64,000 nucleotides of DNA. It comes from Adiantum capillus-veneris. Taxonomy: Eukaryota > Streptophyta > Polypodiopsida > Polypodiales > Pteridaceae. The position numbers and the translations under genes were made by a program. The stretch spans positions 70,639,003 through 70,703,002 of the forward strand of contig CM043957.1 of NCBI GenBank assembly GCA_014529385.2. Direction: 5' to 3'. Of the stretch, positions 11,132-22,600 are shown one piece after another (position 1 is the stretch's first letter; each line of letters begins with the position of its first letter). The notes beneath the pieces are model-generated. The model saw nothing but the letters and a program-made list of their open reading frames with translations. It did not search any database and was not told the DNA's origin.

Positions 11132-11346
11132 TGTTAGGGTAAAGGTGTTACACCTCTGCCCATGGCCAGCGGCTGCTTACCCACGGCCGGACGAATCCGC
11201 CCATTGTGTGTACACCTATTCCTTTATTCTTCATATACCAAAAAGAATAAGGAGCTCTTCTTCTGCTTGAGGGAAGCTCCACCCACATGCTGTGTTGCTC
11301 TTCTTTTCCTTGCACTGTGCACACACATGCATCCACGCACTCATCA
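11132..11346 (+). repeat. 5' LTR of element A
   Basis: 215 bp, TG ... CA, ending CATCA just before the iMet-like primer site at 11349. Confidence 0.8.
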
Positions 11347-11923
11347 ACTGGTGTTAGAGCTTGGCAATCGAAGCTTGGCAGCATCAGATGAGAGGTGATT
11401 TGGCGCGATTGTAGTAGAGATGGTTTGGTTTCTTCGAGAGGAGGTGATCCGGGGCGTAGATGGAGCCTTCTTTATCCCGAGCCTGTCGGCTTCCCCCTCT
11501 CTCATCGCATGTGCATCTCCTCTTGAGTGGCATGGAGTCTTGAGGAGGATTTGGGTAACATAAGTAGAGAAGGCCATTGTTGAAAAAAAGGAGCAAAATC
11601 GGCAATTAGGGGATCTGCAGTAGCAAGTGGAAACGAGCATTGAAATCGAGCTCAGTAGTGCTAGGTACTGGAATCCATAGCACTGGACAATCAATTGAGA
11701 AAGCAGCATTGAACATTAGCTCTGAAGCAAACAGAGAAAAACTATGTATGTGTGCACGCACACACACACACAAATGCTCGATATGGGAGAGAGGAACGAG
11801 AGATAGAGAGAGAGCTTGGAAGCTCTCTTGGTCGCAGAGAAAAGAGAGAGGGTGCATTGCTCTCGGAAAGAGCGTGTGTGTTCACATACACACACATGTT
11901 GTCTTTCGGCCACCAACTCTAGC
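11347..11923 (+). other. Leader of element A
   Basis: Non-coding 5' internal part of A, from the primer site to the insertion point of B. Holds short CA and GA tracts near 11760 and 11800. No gag is legible. Confidence 0.55.
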
Positions 11924-12138
11924 TGTTGGAATTAGGGTTGCAGGAAAACACACACAACTTGGAGAAGACGAAGGAAGCTCAAGGCACACAAAAGAGAGTG
12001 TATTACTTAGTGTGCAATGTAAAGATCATATAGCCCTAGAGTGATGGGCGTATATAAAATGCACAGTAGAAAGCACCTCCTAGTGAGGGGAAAAATGCCC
12101 CGGTAGTCCTAAGTGCGTTCACACACATCACTACCACA
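11924..12138 (-). repeat. 3' LTR of element B
   Basis: Copy of 19444-19653 with scattered substitutions. Its inner edge diverges from the right copy near CACTACCACA, so it is slightly shorter or altered. Confidence 0.75.
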
Positions 12139-12189
12139 GTGAATGAGAGCTGGCACATAGAGTATAGAGAAGTTCCATGTCCTGAGGAC

Positions 12190-13552
12190 ATGATTAGTCC
12201 ACAAAGGGGAGTAAGCCCAAACCTTTGCGGAAATCTTTGAGCTTCTCATGAGAAAATGCCTTTGTGAAAATATGTGCAAAGTTGTCTTGTGTTGGCACAT
12301 AAGCCAAGTTGATCTCTCTTGCTGAGAGCCTTTCCCTGACATAGTGGTAATGCACCTCAATGTGCTGTATGCGAGCATGAAAAATTGGGTTCCTCGCAAC
12401 TACCAATGCACTCTGTCTGTTAGTGTAGATAGTGTTGGCAGTGTCCTGTCCAACACCCAAATCAGTCCCATAAGGCGTCTGAGCCATACACACTCAATTG
12501 TAGCTATGAAGACTGCCATGTACTCAGCCTCACAACTGGAATTGTCCACGGTATGTTGCTTCTTTCTCAACCATGACATGCATGAGCTGCCGAGCATGAA
12601 ACAAAAACCACTTGTGGACACTCGAGTGTCAAAAACAACCAACCCAATTTGAGTCCAAAAAAGCATGTAAATCTGGCAGCAATGATCCCTCTTGATGGAA
12701 ACGCATCTTCTTTTTGCCTTTATCACCAAAATTCCCATACAAAGTGCTGCCAACAAAAGCATTAGGAACATAAGATTTTTCACTCGCAGAAGAACTATGA
12801 GAAATGGCTACATTGCTATTACCACCTTTTCTTTGAGCAGCAATAAATGCATGTTCATTTGCACGTTGTTTAGCCTTGCTTTTTTGGAAAGTGACTCTTG
12901 CAACAACAATGTGCATAATGCATCAAACTTGAGAACTTCTAGATTTCCTTGGGTCATAAGTCTCCAAGTACTAGCAAAAGTCTGGTACGAATGTGGCAAA
13001 GCATCAAGAACAGTCTGCACAAGAAGGGAACTGTAAAAAATGACTGCCTACATAAATAAGTTGCTCATTTATATCCTTGACACTATCAAGGATAGTGTTT
13101 AGTTCATCTTCCTCATGCATAATCTTTGACTCCTGCTCTTTGCGCAACAATGCAATTTTTGCCTCATTGCAACTTGCATAAAGACCAGCCAGAATATCCC
13201 AAGCCTGTTTTGCATATTTTGATGAATGAATGTGAGGAGTAATACTGCGCTTCATAGAAAATGCTAGCAATGAATGAGCGTGTGCAGCTCTTACATCCCA
13301 ATGAGCTTGCTCAGCCGTAGGCAAAACAATTCTCACAGCAGCAATCCTTGCAACAAAACCTGCAACATCCTCAACATCTCCTGTATCCATAGAACCAAGA
13401 CGTACATCAATGCCCTACACAATATTCCAAACGCCCTTTGACACAAGGACATGTTGCATCATATAAGCCCACATAGGGTAATTGTCCCAAAAAAAAAACT
13501 ATCCTCAACAGCAAACATCTTGAACACATCTGTGTTGTTGTCAGCCATGGAA
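12190..13552 (-). pseudogene. Copia gag fused to RNase H by internal deletion
   Basis: Read on -, the gag start is MADNNTDVFKMFAVED near 13548, then WAYMMQHVLVSKGVWN after a poly-A/T slip, and a long stretch at 13390-13010 (KYAKQAWDILAGLYAS, SVKDINEQLIYVG). Gag continues at 13020-12710 (LDALPHSYQTFASTW) to the basic segment GKKKMR. At about 12702 the sequence jumps to LHAFLDSNWVGC, which belongs to RNase H, followed by VSTSGFCFMLG, SSCEAEYMA and the C-terminal ARNPIFHARIQHIEVHYHY. Protease, integrase and RT are missing. The homologous gag at 33.6-34.5 kb carries on into a zinc-knuckle region where this copy jumps, which locates the deletion. Stops and frameshifts are present. Confidence 0.8.
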
Positions 13553-13859
13553 AATGTTGCACCTAATGTGAAAACTTCCCAAAAAGAGGAGAAACAAAGC
13601 GAGAACAACACGTGCTATATAGCACAAACTGCAGAAGACTATAAGAGTGGAAATAGAGGTCGAAACGAGCCCAAATGAAATTTCTGAGGAGAACGAGTTC
13701 AACAAGCTCGCCCGAAGTATTTGTCAACCTCTTGACGCTCGCCAAAGCTCACAGAAATTGGAGGAATTGAGTAGGCATGTGCTAGAGCTGCTAGCGACTA
13801 AGCCCGGGAGGAAGTGAGCAGGCGTGTGCTATAGCTGCTAAAGCGACTAAGCCCAGGAG

Positions 13860-13864
13860 GACGT
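13860..13864. other. Target-site duplication of element C, left copy
   Basis: GACGT here versus GACGC at 19420-19424, four of five bases identical. Confidence 0.65.
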
Positions 13865-14056
13865 TGTTGGGGTATAAAGCCCAATGTGGTCGCCCAGGTA
13901 AGTGGGCGGGCCGCCAGGTATGTACACATATTCTTTTGTAAAAACCTAATAAGAACTCGCTATGCTCTACACATTACAGTAGAGCGAGTTCACCATATCG
14001 TCGTGCTCTTCTTCTCGCACTCTCTCTCGCGTCGCACTTCCGCTCGTACTCCTTCA
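13865..14056 (+). repeat. 5' LTR of element C
   Basis: TGTTGGGGTATAAAG ... ACTCCTTCA, 192 bp; differs from the 3' LTR at three sites (G/T, G/A and C/T). Confidence 0.95.
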
Positions 14057-14058
14057 AC

Positions 14059-14070
14059 TGGTATCAGAGC
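14059..14070 (+). other. Primer-binding site, initiator tRNA-Met
   Basis: TGGTATCAGAGC, two bases after the LTR end. This is complementary to the 3' end of plant initiator tRNA-Met and is the standard copia primer site. Confidence 0.95.
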
Positions 14071-15157
14071 TCAGATGGAGGCTCGTGGCAGCACTGCAGG
14101 AGGCTAGAGTCACCAACTCAGATTGGAGTGAAACTCGATAGGCGAAGACACGGCCCCAAATCTCGTGGGCAAGCCCGAAGGGCTTGGAGTTGTCAGAATT
14201 TCATTCTGAGGTCATCTCGGCCACCGTTCGGCTTCGACAAAGGTCTGCGCAGGCCATTTTCGACTACGTGGTCTCGGCGGGTGCAGATCCGCCGACTCTG
14301 CAAATTTGGGGTTTTCGGCCTACGACTGCAGGTGTTGAGGATATCGACACTCCCAGAGTGTTGATTTGTGGCTGTCTACACATCGAAGGACGGCTCACAG
14401 TTCTTGGAGGCGTGTCACATATGACACGGGCGCATCTACACACAGACTGTAGGTGACATCCACTAGTTCATCAGGTAGCTTGTGTTTGCTGCTTGATATT
14501 CCAGATTTCATCCTGACATTGCAGGTACTTCCACATGGGATGTATTGTCAGAGATGATGTATGTTTGTTGAGGGTTTGCTGGCTGTGAGTCACGCAGCAA
14601 ACAACCGCCGCAGCGGTTACAGCATATAGTGGGAAATTTGTGGATGTATGACTTTGTGGGAAGTCTATGTACTGTCAGATTTATTGCAGCCTTTGTTGAG
14701 GGTCGAGTGAGGTTTTATTGAGCTAGGGGATTCTCGAATGTTGAGATCCTTTCGGTGATACAGGTCTTGGAGCGATCCCTCGAGCACCCTTAGATAGGCA
14801 GCTAGGATGTATTGACTGTGAGTTAGACAGTTGGGATTGCATCTTTGCTTTACTGCCGTTAAGGCATTGTCACAGTCTATGCTTACAGGACAGTGACAGG
14901 ACACTGAGAGACAGTACAGGTGCAGGACAGGTTTACCCGCAGCTTACAGTGTCAGAGAGACAGTGTTTTTTGAGCTGTTTTTTGGTCTGTTTTTGAGTAC
15001 ACCAGAGCCATTTTACAAAGGAGACTCTGCCGAAATTTATGCAGAATCTGAAGCTTTCTTGGTTCATTTGACAGGTTGATATTGGTTCAGAGGTCAGTTT
15101 ACAGGGGAAACTGTGCCGAATTTTTCCCAGGAAAGTAAACCACTGTGAAGCGTAGCT
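14071..15157 (+). other. Untranslated leader of element C
   Basis: About 1.1 kb between primer site and gag-pol start, long for a copia element. No conserved ORF. Contains several ACAGG/CAGTGAC-like words around 14870-14960. Presumably carries packaging and dimerisation signals, not identifiable by eye. Confidence 0.6.
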
Positions 15158-18100
15158 ATGGCTGGATCACAGGACACTGCTCTTTACAATATCAAGAAGT
15201 TGGATGGAACCAATTTCCCATTGTGGAAGAAGCAGATTTGGCACGTGTTGGTACAAAAGAAGCAGATAAAACCTATAAAGCTCAAGGGGATAAAACCACA
15301 AGATATGGACGAAGATGAATGGAGCGAAATGGATGAATTGGCACTTTCTACCATTATGCTGACTTTGGCAGAAAGCGTTTACTTCAATGTAGCAGACGAG
15401 ATGTCGGCTTATCAAGCATGGTTAAAGCTGAGTGATCTTTATGAGAAGCAGAGTGCAGCTTCACAGGTATACTGGCTTAAGAAGCTTGTTGACTTGAAGA
15501 TAAAAGAAGGGACACCTATGTCCAATCATCTGAATGAATTCAACACAATCTACAGTCAGTTGTCAGCTCAAGGTGTCAAGTTTGATGAACCTGTTAGAGC
15601 TATGTTCCTGTTGATCACATTGCCGGAAAGTTGGGACACTTTTCGCACAGCTTTGAGTAATTCTGCACCTCCAGATGGTTTGAACATAGCAGGTGTAGAA
15701 GGAAGTCTGCTTACTGAAGAAACCAATAGAAAGACAATGGACAAAGGCAAAGGAATAGCCTTAGTTGTTAGGGGAAGGACCAAAGAAAAGTACAAAGGTG
15801 GAAAGAGGAATCAGTCTCGTAGCAAGTCCCGCAGTGCTAAAGGCAAGAGTGACATAGAATGCTACCATTGTGGCAAGAAGGGTCACATGAAAAGAGACTG
15901 CAGAGAATGGAAAGCAGAAAAAGGCAAAGAGAAAGCTGAAGACCATGGTGAGAAGAACAAGTCCTCAGTGAAGATTCAAGAAATAAATGTGACAAACACT
16001 GTTGCAGTGGATGACAGTCTAGTGTCAGGAGACATCTACTTCTTGAAGAATACAATGGACTCAGCTCTTCTTACAGCATCTGATGGAAATGCACTGAGTG
16101 ACTGGATTATAGACTCAGGGGCATCACTTCATGTGTCTCCAAACAAGGAGTGGTTTACCTCTTATGTGCCCACTAAAGATCATGTTCGGCTAGGCAATGG
16201 GCAGACATGTGAGATCTTAGGTGTTGGATATGTTCAATTGAAGTTTCAGAATGGCTCTTCTTTCACACTGAAGAATGTGAGACATGTTCCCGCAATTACA
16301 AAGAGCTTGATCAGCACAGGTTTACTTGATGATGCTGGCTACGTCACCACTTTTGGACAGAACATGTGGAAGATATCCAAGGGTTCTATGACAGTAGCAC
16401 ATGGAGTAAAGTCTAGAGGACTTTACATGATTTATGTATCAAATGTCTCTAAAAATGTAATCAATGTAACCGAGCAGCCGAACGTTTCTTTGTGGCATAG
16501 CCGGTTAGGACATATGTCCAAGAAGGGAATGGAAATCTTGTCTCGTTCTGGTTATTTGCCTGGCTTTTCATTTAATGATTTTGAATTCTGTGAACATTGT
16601 CTGTATGGTAAGCAAACACAACAGCCACATAAGCATAGAAGCAGTAGAAGAGATACACAGTTGGCACTTGTTCATAGTGATTTGTGTGGACCTATGCCTA
16701 ACCTATCTCTAGGGGGAGCTTCTTACTTTATGACATTTATAGATGATTACTCGAGGAAAGTATGGGTTTACTTTCTCAAGCACAAGGATGAAGCGTTTAG
16801 TGTTTTCAAAACGTTCGTGACACTTGTAGAGAATCAGAGTGGCAAGAAGCTTAAATGCTTACGCACTCACAATGGTGGAGAGTATGTTTCAAAGGCCTTT
16901 CAGGACTTTTGTGAGTCAAAAGGTATAAAACGTGAACTTACTGCTCCTTACAATCCTCCTCAAAATGGTGTTGCTGAGAGGATGAATTGGACCATACAAG
17001 AGAAGGTCAGAAGTATGTTGTCTAATGCACAACTGCCAAATGGGTTTTGGGCTGAAGCTGTATCAACAACTGTTCATCTTGTAAATAGATCTCCTAGCAA
17101 GGTTTTGCAGAAGGATTCAGTGCCAGAGATGGTATGGTCAGGCAAAATGCCCTCATACAAGCATCTTAGAGTCTTTGGCTGTGAGGCATATACTCACGTT
17201 CCAAAGGAATTTAGGAACAAACTTGAGCCAAAGAGTAGAAAGTGCATCTTTCTAGGCTATGGTAATTCTGGTGAGATGGGGTACAGACTTTGGGATCCCG
17301 AATCCAGAAAGGTTGTCCGCAGCAATGATGTTCACTTTAATGAATCCAAATATCATTCTAAACCACAGAGGGTTGAGGAGATTAGAAGAGTTGTCTTCCA
17401 AGAAGATGGACCTGCACCTGCAAGACAAAATGTCAGGGCTCAAGAGGAGCAAGGACAGGATAGAGTGGAACCACAGGTTGTGGCTGAGCCTGAGCCACCT
17501 ATTGTGCGTAGATCTGGACGTGTCACGCGACCTCCTGATAGGTTTGTTCCATCTATGAATTATGTCATGTTGACTGATTGCAATGAGCCTTCATGTTACA
17601 AGGAAGCAGTGCAAATGAAGGACTCCGGGAAGTGGCAATTGGCCATGCAGTCAGAGATGACAGCTCTGCATAAAAACCAGACATGGAAGCTAGTTAAATT
17701 ACCACGGGGCAAAAAGGCTCTACCCTGTAAATGGGTTTACAGGTATAAGATCACTGCTCATGATAGTCAGCCAAAGTACAAAGCAAGGCTTGTTGCCAAG
17801 GGCTTTAAGCAAGAACAAGGCATTGAGTTTGATGAAGTCTTCTCTCCGGTGGTCAAGATGACTACATTGAGATGCTTTCTTGCATTGGTTGCCATATTAG
17901 ATTTGGTGTTGCACCAAATGGATGTCAAGACAGCGTTCTTGCATGGTGATTTAGATGTGGAAATTTACATGCAGCAGCCAGAAGGGTTTGTTGAGAAAGG
18001 CAAGGAAGATTGGGTATGCCAGTTGTTAAAGAGTCTTTATGGCTTAAAACAATCACCGAGGACATGGTACCATAAATTCCACAAGTTTATGCTTTCTCAA

Positions 18101-19138
18101 GGCTACAAACGTAGTGAGTTCGATCACTGTCTATATACAAAGAGGGCTAAGGATGGCAGTTGGCTGATCCTTATTTTGTATGTGGATGACATGTTGATTG
18201 CTGGCAAGCACTTGGAAGAAATTTCAGCTTTGAAGTCAAAGATGGCAAAATTGTTTGACATGAAAGACATGGGTGAGGCAAGTCATATACTTGGTATGCG
18301 CATTGAGAGAGACAGATCAAAGAAGTTGATTTGGTTATCTCAAACAGAGTATATTGACAAGGTTTTGCAACGTTTCAATATGGAGAAGGGAAAGGCATTG
18401 AGTGTTCCATTGCCACCATATGTGAAACTTAGCAAACAAGATTGTCCTGTGTCTGAGGAAGAACAGGTTGAAATGGATAAGATTCCATATGCGTCTGCAG
18501 TGGGTAGTTTGATGTATGCAATGATTGCTACTCGCCCAGACATTGCATTTGCAGTGGGAGTAGTAAGTCGATACATGTCAAACCCAGGCAAGAAACATTG
18601 GGAGGCAGTGAAAGGAATATTGAGATACCTGAAAGCTACAAAGAGTATGCGTATATGCTATGGGAGTCAGGAGCTAAGTGTAAAGGGTTTTACAGACTCA
18701 GATTATGCAGGTGACTTAGACAACCGAAGGTCTACATCAGGGTATGTCTTTACATTGGCTGGTGGAGCAGTATCATGGCGTTCTAGATTACAAGATTGTG
18801 TTACTCAGTCTACTACAGAGGCTGAATATGTTGCAGCATCAGAGGCATGCAAAGAATCAATTTGGCTTAATCGACTAGTAACAGATTTGGGAATCAAAGA
18901 AGAGATGCCTGTGTTATATTGTGATAGTCAAAGTGCTATACAATTAGCTCGCAATCCAGTTTATCACTCAAAGACAAAGCATGTGGATGTGAAGTATCAT
19001 TTCATCAGGGAAATGCTCGAGGATAAGCAACTTCAGCTTGTCAAAGTTCACACCACAGAAAATCCTGCTGATCTACTTACAAAAGGACTTCCCTCAAAGA
19101 GCTTTGCACATTTTCGCAAGCAGTTAGGTGTAGGGTAG
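15158..19138 (+). CDS. Copia gag-pol polyprotein, 1326 aa
   Basis: One uninterrupted frame with all copia domains in order. Gag: residues about 1-260, with zinc knuckle CYHCGKKGHMKRDC at 235-248. Protease: DSGA motif with Asp319. Integrase: zinc finger from His447 (LWHSRLGH) to CEHC, core with Asp508 (HSDLCGP), then RTHNGGEY where RTDNGGEY is usual, so position 571 is His instead of the catalytic Asp, and Glu607 (AERMN) exactly 35 residues on. RT: KARLVAKG, QMDVKTAFLHGDL and intact YVDD at 1008-1011. RNase H: TDSDYAGD, TEAEYVA, CDSQSAI. The chosen ATG starts MAGSQDTALYNIKKLDGTNF, which fits copia gag N termini. The protein should make virus-like particles and cDNA, but integration needs the altered Asp, so this copy is probably integration-defective unless helped in trans. 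Confidence 0.95.
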   Translation: MAGSQDTALYNIKKLDGTNFPLWKKQIWHVLVQKKQIKPIKLKGIKPQDMDEDEWSEMDELALSTIMLTLAESVYFNVADEMSAYQAWLKLSDLYEKQSAASQVYWLKKLVDLKIKEGTPMSNHLNEFNTIYSQLSAQGVKFDEPVRAMFLLITLPESWDTFRTALSNSAPPDGLNIAGVEGSLLTEETNRKTMDKGKGIALVVRGRTKEKYKGGKRNQSRSKSRSAKGKSDIECYHCGKKGHMKRDCREWKAEKGKEKAEDHGEKNKSSVKIQEINVTNTVAVDDSLVSGDIYFLKNTMDSALLTASDGNALSDWIIDSGASLHVSPNKEWFTSYVPTKDHVRLGNGQTCEILGVGYVQLKFQNGSSFTLKNVRHVPAITKSLISTGLLDDAGYVTTFGQNMWKISKGSMTVAHGVKSRGLYMIYVSNVSKNVINVTEQPNVSLWHSRLGHMSKKGMEILSRSGYLPGFSFNDFEFCEHCLYGKQTQQPHKHRSSRRDTQLALVHSDLCGPMPNLSLGGASYFMTFIDDYSRKVWVYFLKHKDEAFSVFKTFVTLVENQSGKKLKCLRTHNGGEYVSKAFQDFCESKGIKRELTAPYNPPQNGVAERMNWTIQEKVRSMLSNAQLPNGFWAEAVSTTVHLVNRSPSKVLQKDSVPEMVWSGKMPSYKHLRVFGCEAYTHVPKEFRNKLEPKSRKCIFLGYGNSGEMGYRLWDPESRKVVRSNDVHFNESKYHSKPQRVEEIRRVVFQEDGPAPARQNVRAQEEQGQDRVEPQVVAEPEPPIVRRSGRVTRPPDRFVPSMNYVMLTDCNEPSCYKEAVQMKDSGKWQLAMQSEMTALHKNQTWKLVKLPRGKKALPCKWVYRYKITAHDSQPKYKARLVAKGFKQEQGIEFDEVFSPVVKMTTLRCFLALVAILDLVLHQMDVKTAFLHGDLDVEIYMQQPEGFVEKGKEDWVCQLLKSLYGLKQSPRTWYHKFHKFMLSQGYKRSEFDHCLYTKRAKDGSWLILILYVDDMLIAGKHLEEISALKSKMAKLFDMKDMGEASHILGMRIERDRSKKLIWLSQTEYIDKVLQRFNMEKGKALSVPLPPYVKLSKQDCPVSEEEQVEMDKIPYASAVGSLMYAMIATRPDIAFAVGVVSRYMSNPGKKHWEAVKGILRYLKATKSMRICYGSQELSVKGFTDSDYAGDLDNRRSTSGYVFTLAGGAVSWRSRLQDCVTQSTTEAEYVAASEACKESIWLNRLVTDLGIKEEMPVLYCDSQSAIQLARNPVYHSKTKHVDVKYHFIREMLEDKQLQLVKVHTTENPADLLTKGLPSKSFAHFRKQLGVG

Positions 19139-19216
19139 TACATCACTTCTCTACATCTCTTGTATATTAGCTTGTATAGTAGCTTCTCTCACACTTAAAG
19201 TACCACATTGGACTTT

Positions 19217-19227
19217 AAGTGGGAGGT
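19217..19227 (+). other. Polypurine tract of element C
   Basis: AAGTGGGAGGT immediately before the 3' LTR; primes plus-strand DNA synthesis in copia elements. Confidence 0.85.
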
Positions 19228-19419
19228 TGTTGGGGTATAAAGCCCAATGTGGTCTCCCAGGTAAGTGGGCGGGCCGCCAGGTATGTACACATATTCTTTT
19301 GTAAAAACCTAATAAGAACTCACTATGCTCTACACATTACAGTAGAGCGAGTTCACCATATCGTCGTGCTCTTCTTCTCGCACTCTCTCTCGCGTCGCAC
19401 TTCTGCTCGTACTCCTTCA
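19228..19419 (+). repeat. 3' LTR of element C
   Basis: 192 bp, same ends as the 5' LTR; followed by GACGC. Confidence 0.95.
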
Positions 19420-19429
19420 GACGCAACCT

Positions 19430-19441
19430 GCTTTGATACTA
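19430..19441 (-). other. Primer-binding site of element B (degenerate iMet)
   Basis: On - reads TAGTATCAAAGC, two G-to-A changes from TGGTATCAGAGC, just inside B's 5' LTR. Confidence 0.7.
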
Positions 19442-19443
19442 AT

Positions 19444-19667
19444 TGTTGGAATTAGGGTTGTAGGAAAACACACACGGCTTGGAGAAGATGAAGCTCAAGG
19501 CACACAACAGAGAGTGTATTACTTAGTGTGCAATGTAAAGATTAGATAGCCCTAGAGTGATGGGAGTATATACAATGCATGGCGAAAAAACCTCCTAGTG
19601 AGTGAAAAAATGTCATGGTGGTCCTAAGTGTGTTCACACACATCACTAACACATGTATATGGTAACA
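19444..19667 (-). repeat. 5' LTR of element B
   Basis: Starts TGTTGGAATT on +. The right end at 19667 is set by the CTAGC duplication at 19668-19672; on - it then starts TGTTACCATA. Confidence 0.7.
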
Positions 19668-22600
19668 CTAGCGCAAAGTGAGAATAATTTGTGGAGATTC
19701 TCGGCATCAACTATAGGCATCATCATTTTGGATTCATCGATTCTTCGCCGATGACATCTAGCTATCCTTGGTCTCAAGCGAGAATGAGAGCAAGTTTAGA
19801 CTCTCCTTCCACGTAGCCTCGACATTGATGATTCTTCTCCAACATCCCTTGGCTCTTGATGTCAAGGAGATTTGACATCTCTTGGCATAGATGGAGCGGA
19901 TTGGCTCCAAAGGCTATTTTTTCTTGGCTTTGCATCGACTCAACGATTTGGCATAACAAGAGTGAGAGAGAGCGGTTTGGCATAGCAAGAGTGAGAGAGA
20001 GCGGTTTTTTCCTCAACTTTGACATAACAAGAGTGAGAGAGAGCGGTTTGGCTCTACTTTGACGTAGCCTCGACATCGGCTACCTTCCTCTGACATAGCC
20101 TCGTCCGGAGCAGCTTTTCTCAGACGGAATCTCCCCATCATCCCGACCTTGACATAGTAGGAGGCGGATCGAGAGAGAGCAGCATCGGATCTCCTCTAGC
20201 CCGCATTTGAAGCGACTCGGCTCTGACGTTGTCTCCTCATTGACCCCCCTTGATGGTGATTTTGGCTTCAACAATTCTCCCTTTCATGCTTCATTGACAT
20301 ACATCCCCAACATATACAACTCCAAAAGACCATTCCAAAGCGGATTTCCCGCAAGCGAGTTTGGCTCCTGGACGGTGTTTACGGCAACAGATGGCTAGTT
20401 GTTCTATGTGTTTGATATTCGATATATGAGTTTTTTTATCGATGAGGTAGTGTGTAAGATTCCAGTGTTGATTATGCGGCGGTGTTGTGCTTGTGTATGA
20501 CTATGTGGGTCACTTCAAAGAGTAACTTCAACATGGTTTTTTGTGGTTTTGCTATGTATGCATATGTGGATATAGCTTGAGCTAGTTATAGCTCGCAAGT
20601 GGCAGATTCACAGGTTTACAAGGTTTTTGGACATGTACAATTGTCCATAGAGCCAGTCATCAGGAGTGAGCTAGATTGCTAGGCTTTTGGTAGTTTATGT
20701 ATACCAAATGTGGATTTGTCTATTGAGACACTGAGTGTCTGTTCATGGTTTATGCGGTTTTGGTGAGATTTTTGAGATTTTGCTCAAGGTTCAAGAAAAA
20801 TTCTGCTGATTTTTTCTCAAATTCTTGCCATGCTTTGTGAGTATTTGCAATTTACTCTCTAATGGTTTAGTGGTTGAGTATGACTCCCACTGGTAGTGAT
20901 TGAGTTTTAACTCTCACTTTGACAAGATTTGTCAGTTTTTGACACATATTAGTGTTCTTGTATCCATTTTTGTAGGAGTGAGAGTTGCATATGCTCGTGT
21001 GGCTATGGATTATACGCAATCACAGGGTTTACAAGCTCTACAAATTTTTGGATTTTTGTCCGATCTTTGCAGACAGTTTTCTTGTGGGATGCGTTTTGAG
21101 CATTGTGTTTGCTCATTGCTTGCATATATGGTTATGCGCTTTACGCTCGGTTGAGCTATTTGTCCGAGATGGGGCTCACTTGGTTTGGTGATGTTGTTTA
21201 TGCCTACAGATTGTGGAATTTACAATGTATATTTATTATAGAGCCGTTTTACACATATATGAGCATTGATTTTGATGCAATTTTCATGTTTATAATGATG
21301 TAGTGGTCGAGTGCTCTCCCACTTTGTTGCCAGTTTGGCACGGTTTATGGTTGAGTTTTTGCTACACTGTATACTTATTGTAGAGCCATTTTACACATAT
21401 GTAAGCATTGATTTTGATGCGGTTGATCATGTTTATGATTGATGCAGTGGTCGAGTGCTCTCCCACTTTGTTGCCATTTTGGCACAGTTTATGGCTGAGA
21501 TTTTGCTTGAGTTTTTGCCATTTTGGCACGGTTTATGGTTGAGTTTTTGCTTAGTTTATGGGGGAGACTGCCAGAGTTCTCCCAGGATTTTTCTTGCATT
21601 TTTCGCCATAGTTTTGGTTTCTTGGCATCCATATAGCAAATATGTGTGACGTTTTAGAGTCTGTAGACATGATTTGTGAGAGACAAAGATCTCATTCATG
21701 TCGATACATGCATTGTTGGCAGTATGGTCACGGGATGCATTAGGCAGTGTTGTTTTTTACGTACAAGGCAGCAAAGGAGATGTATGTGTGATGTAGATGA
21801 GGTTTTGAGACATGCTAGTGTGGTGGATTCATATGCCAGTGATGATGATGTCACATTCACCTTTAGCGTTCCTCTTGATTACATGGTTTCGAGAGGTAGC
21901 ACTTCTCCCTGTTGGTTGCTAGATGTGCATTTTTCCACATCACACCACATCATGAGTGGTTTAGCACTTTATGTAGTAGGAGATTTGGTTGTGACACTTG
22001 GACGATGGTTTGATGTTTGACATTGCATGTGCAGAGGATGTTTGCTTGTCATCACCTAGTGGTGCATCCTATATGCTACAATATAATTGCTATTTTTCTC
22101 AACTGAGATATAGTTTGATCTTAGTGAGACAACTATCAGATTCTGGGTGTTAGATGCTGCTTAGAGAGAAGTTGTTCCAGATGCATTACGGATCGCTAAA
22201 GATTTCCAAGGGAGCCCGGAGTGGCTCGGTATATCTTATGCATGTATTTGAGGTATGAGATGGTAGTGTCTCGGTTTTGTTGTTGGCATGCATTGAGAGG
22301 TGAGACGTGTCTCCTTTGCGAGTGAGCTCCACCATGCTCACGAGAGAGATATTTTAACTATGTAGGACATCCCAGTAGACTCTGTAGAGACAGAGGTAGA
22401 GCGACAATGCTCTAGTGAGACACAATAGGTCTCATCGGAGTCTGTGCAAATAGAGGTGGTGCAGGCCTGCTCCCTAGAGACACAGACAAAGATGACAGAC
22501 ATGAAGTTCTTTGATATGCTCATGCTAGAAGCTGATGAATTGATGCCAGGACACATAGTTCCGCCCATGGATGAGAGGGATGTATCCATCCCAATGTCAG

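Larger units (their letters stand above)
13865..19419 (+). mobile_element. Young full-length Ty1/copia element C
   Basis: 5,555 bp with 192-bp LTRs at both ends, an exact iMet primer site (TGGTATCAGAGC, 14059-14070), a single gag-pol ORF and an AAGTGGGAGG polypurine tract (19217-19226). By eye the LTRs differ at three positions of 192 (about 1.6%), so insertion is recent relative to everything else here. Near-identical 5-bp duplications flank it. It lies in the 5' leader of element B. Confidence 0.95.
11924..19667 (-). mobile_element. Internally deleted copia element B, nested in A
   Basis: LTRs at 11924-12138 and 19444-19667 share TGTTGGAATTAGGGTTG and GAGAGTGTATTACTTAGTG. Coding is on -: gag (about 13550-12710) fused to the end of RNase H (about 12700-12190). 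The 5-mer CTAGC lies just before the left LTR (11919-11923) and just after the right one (19668-19672), a credible target-site duplication in A. B is itself split by element C at 13865-19419. Confidence 0.8.
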
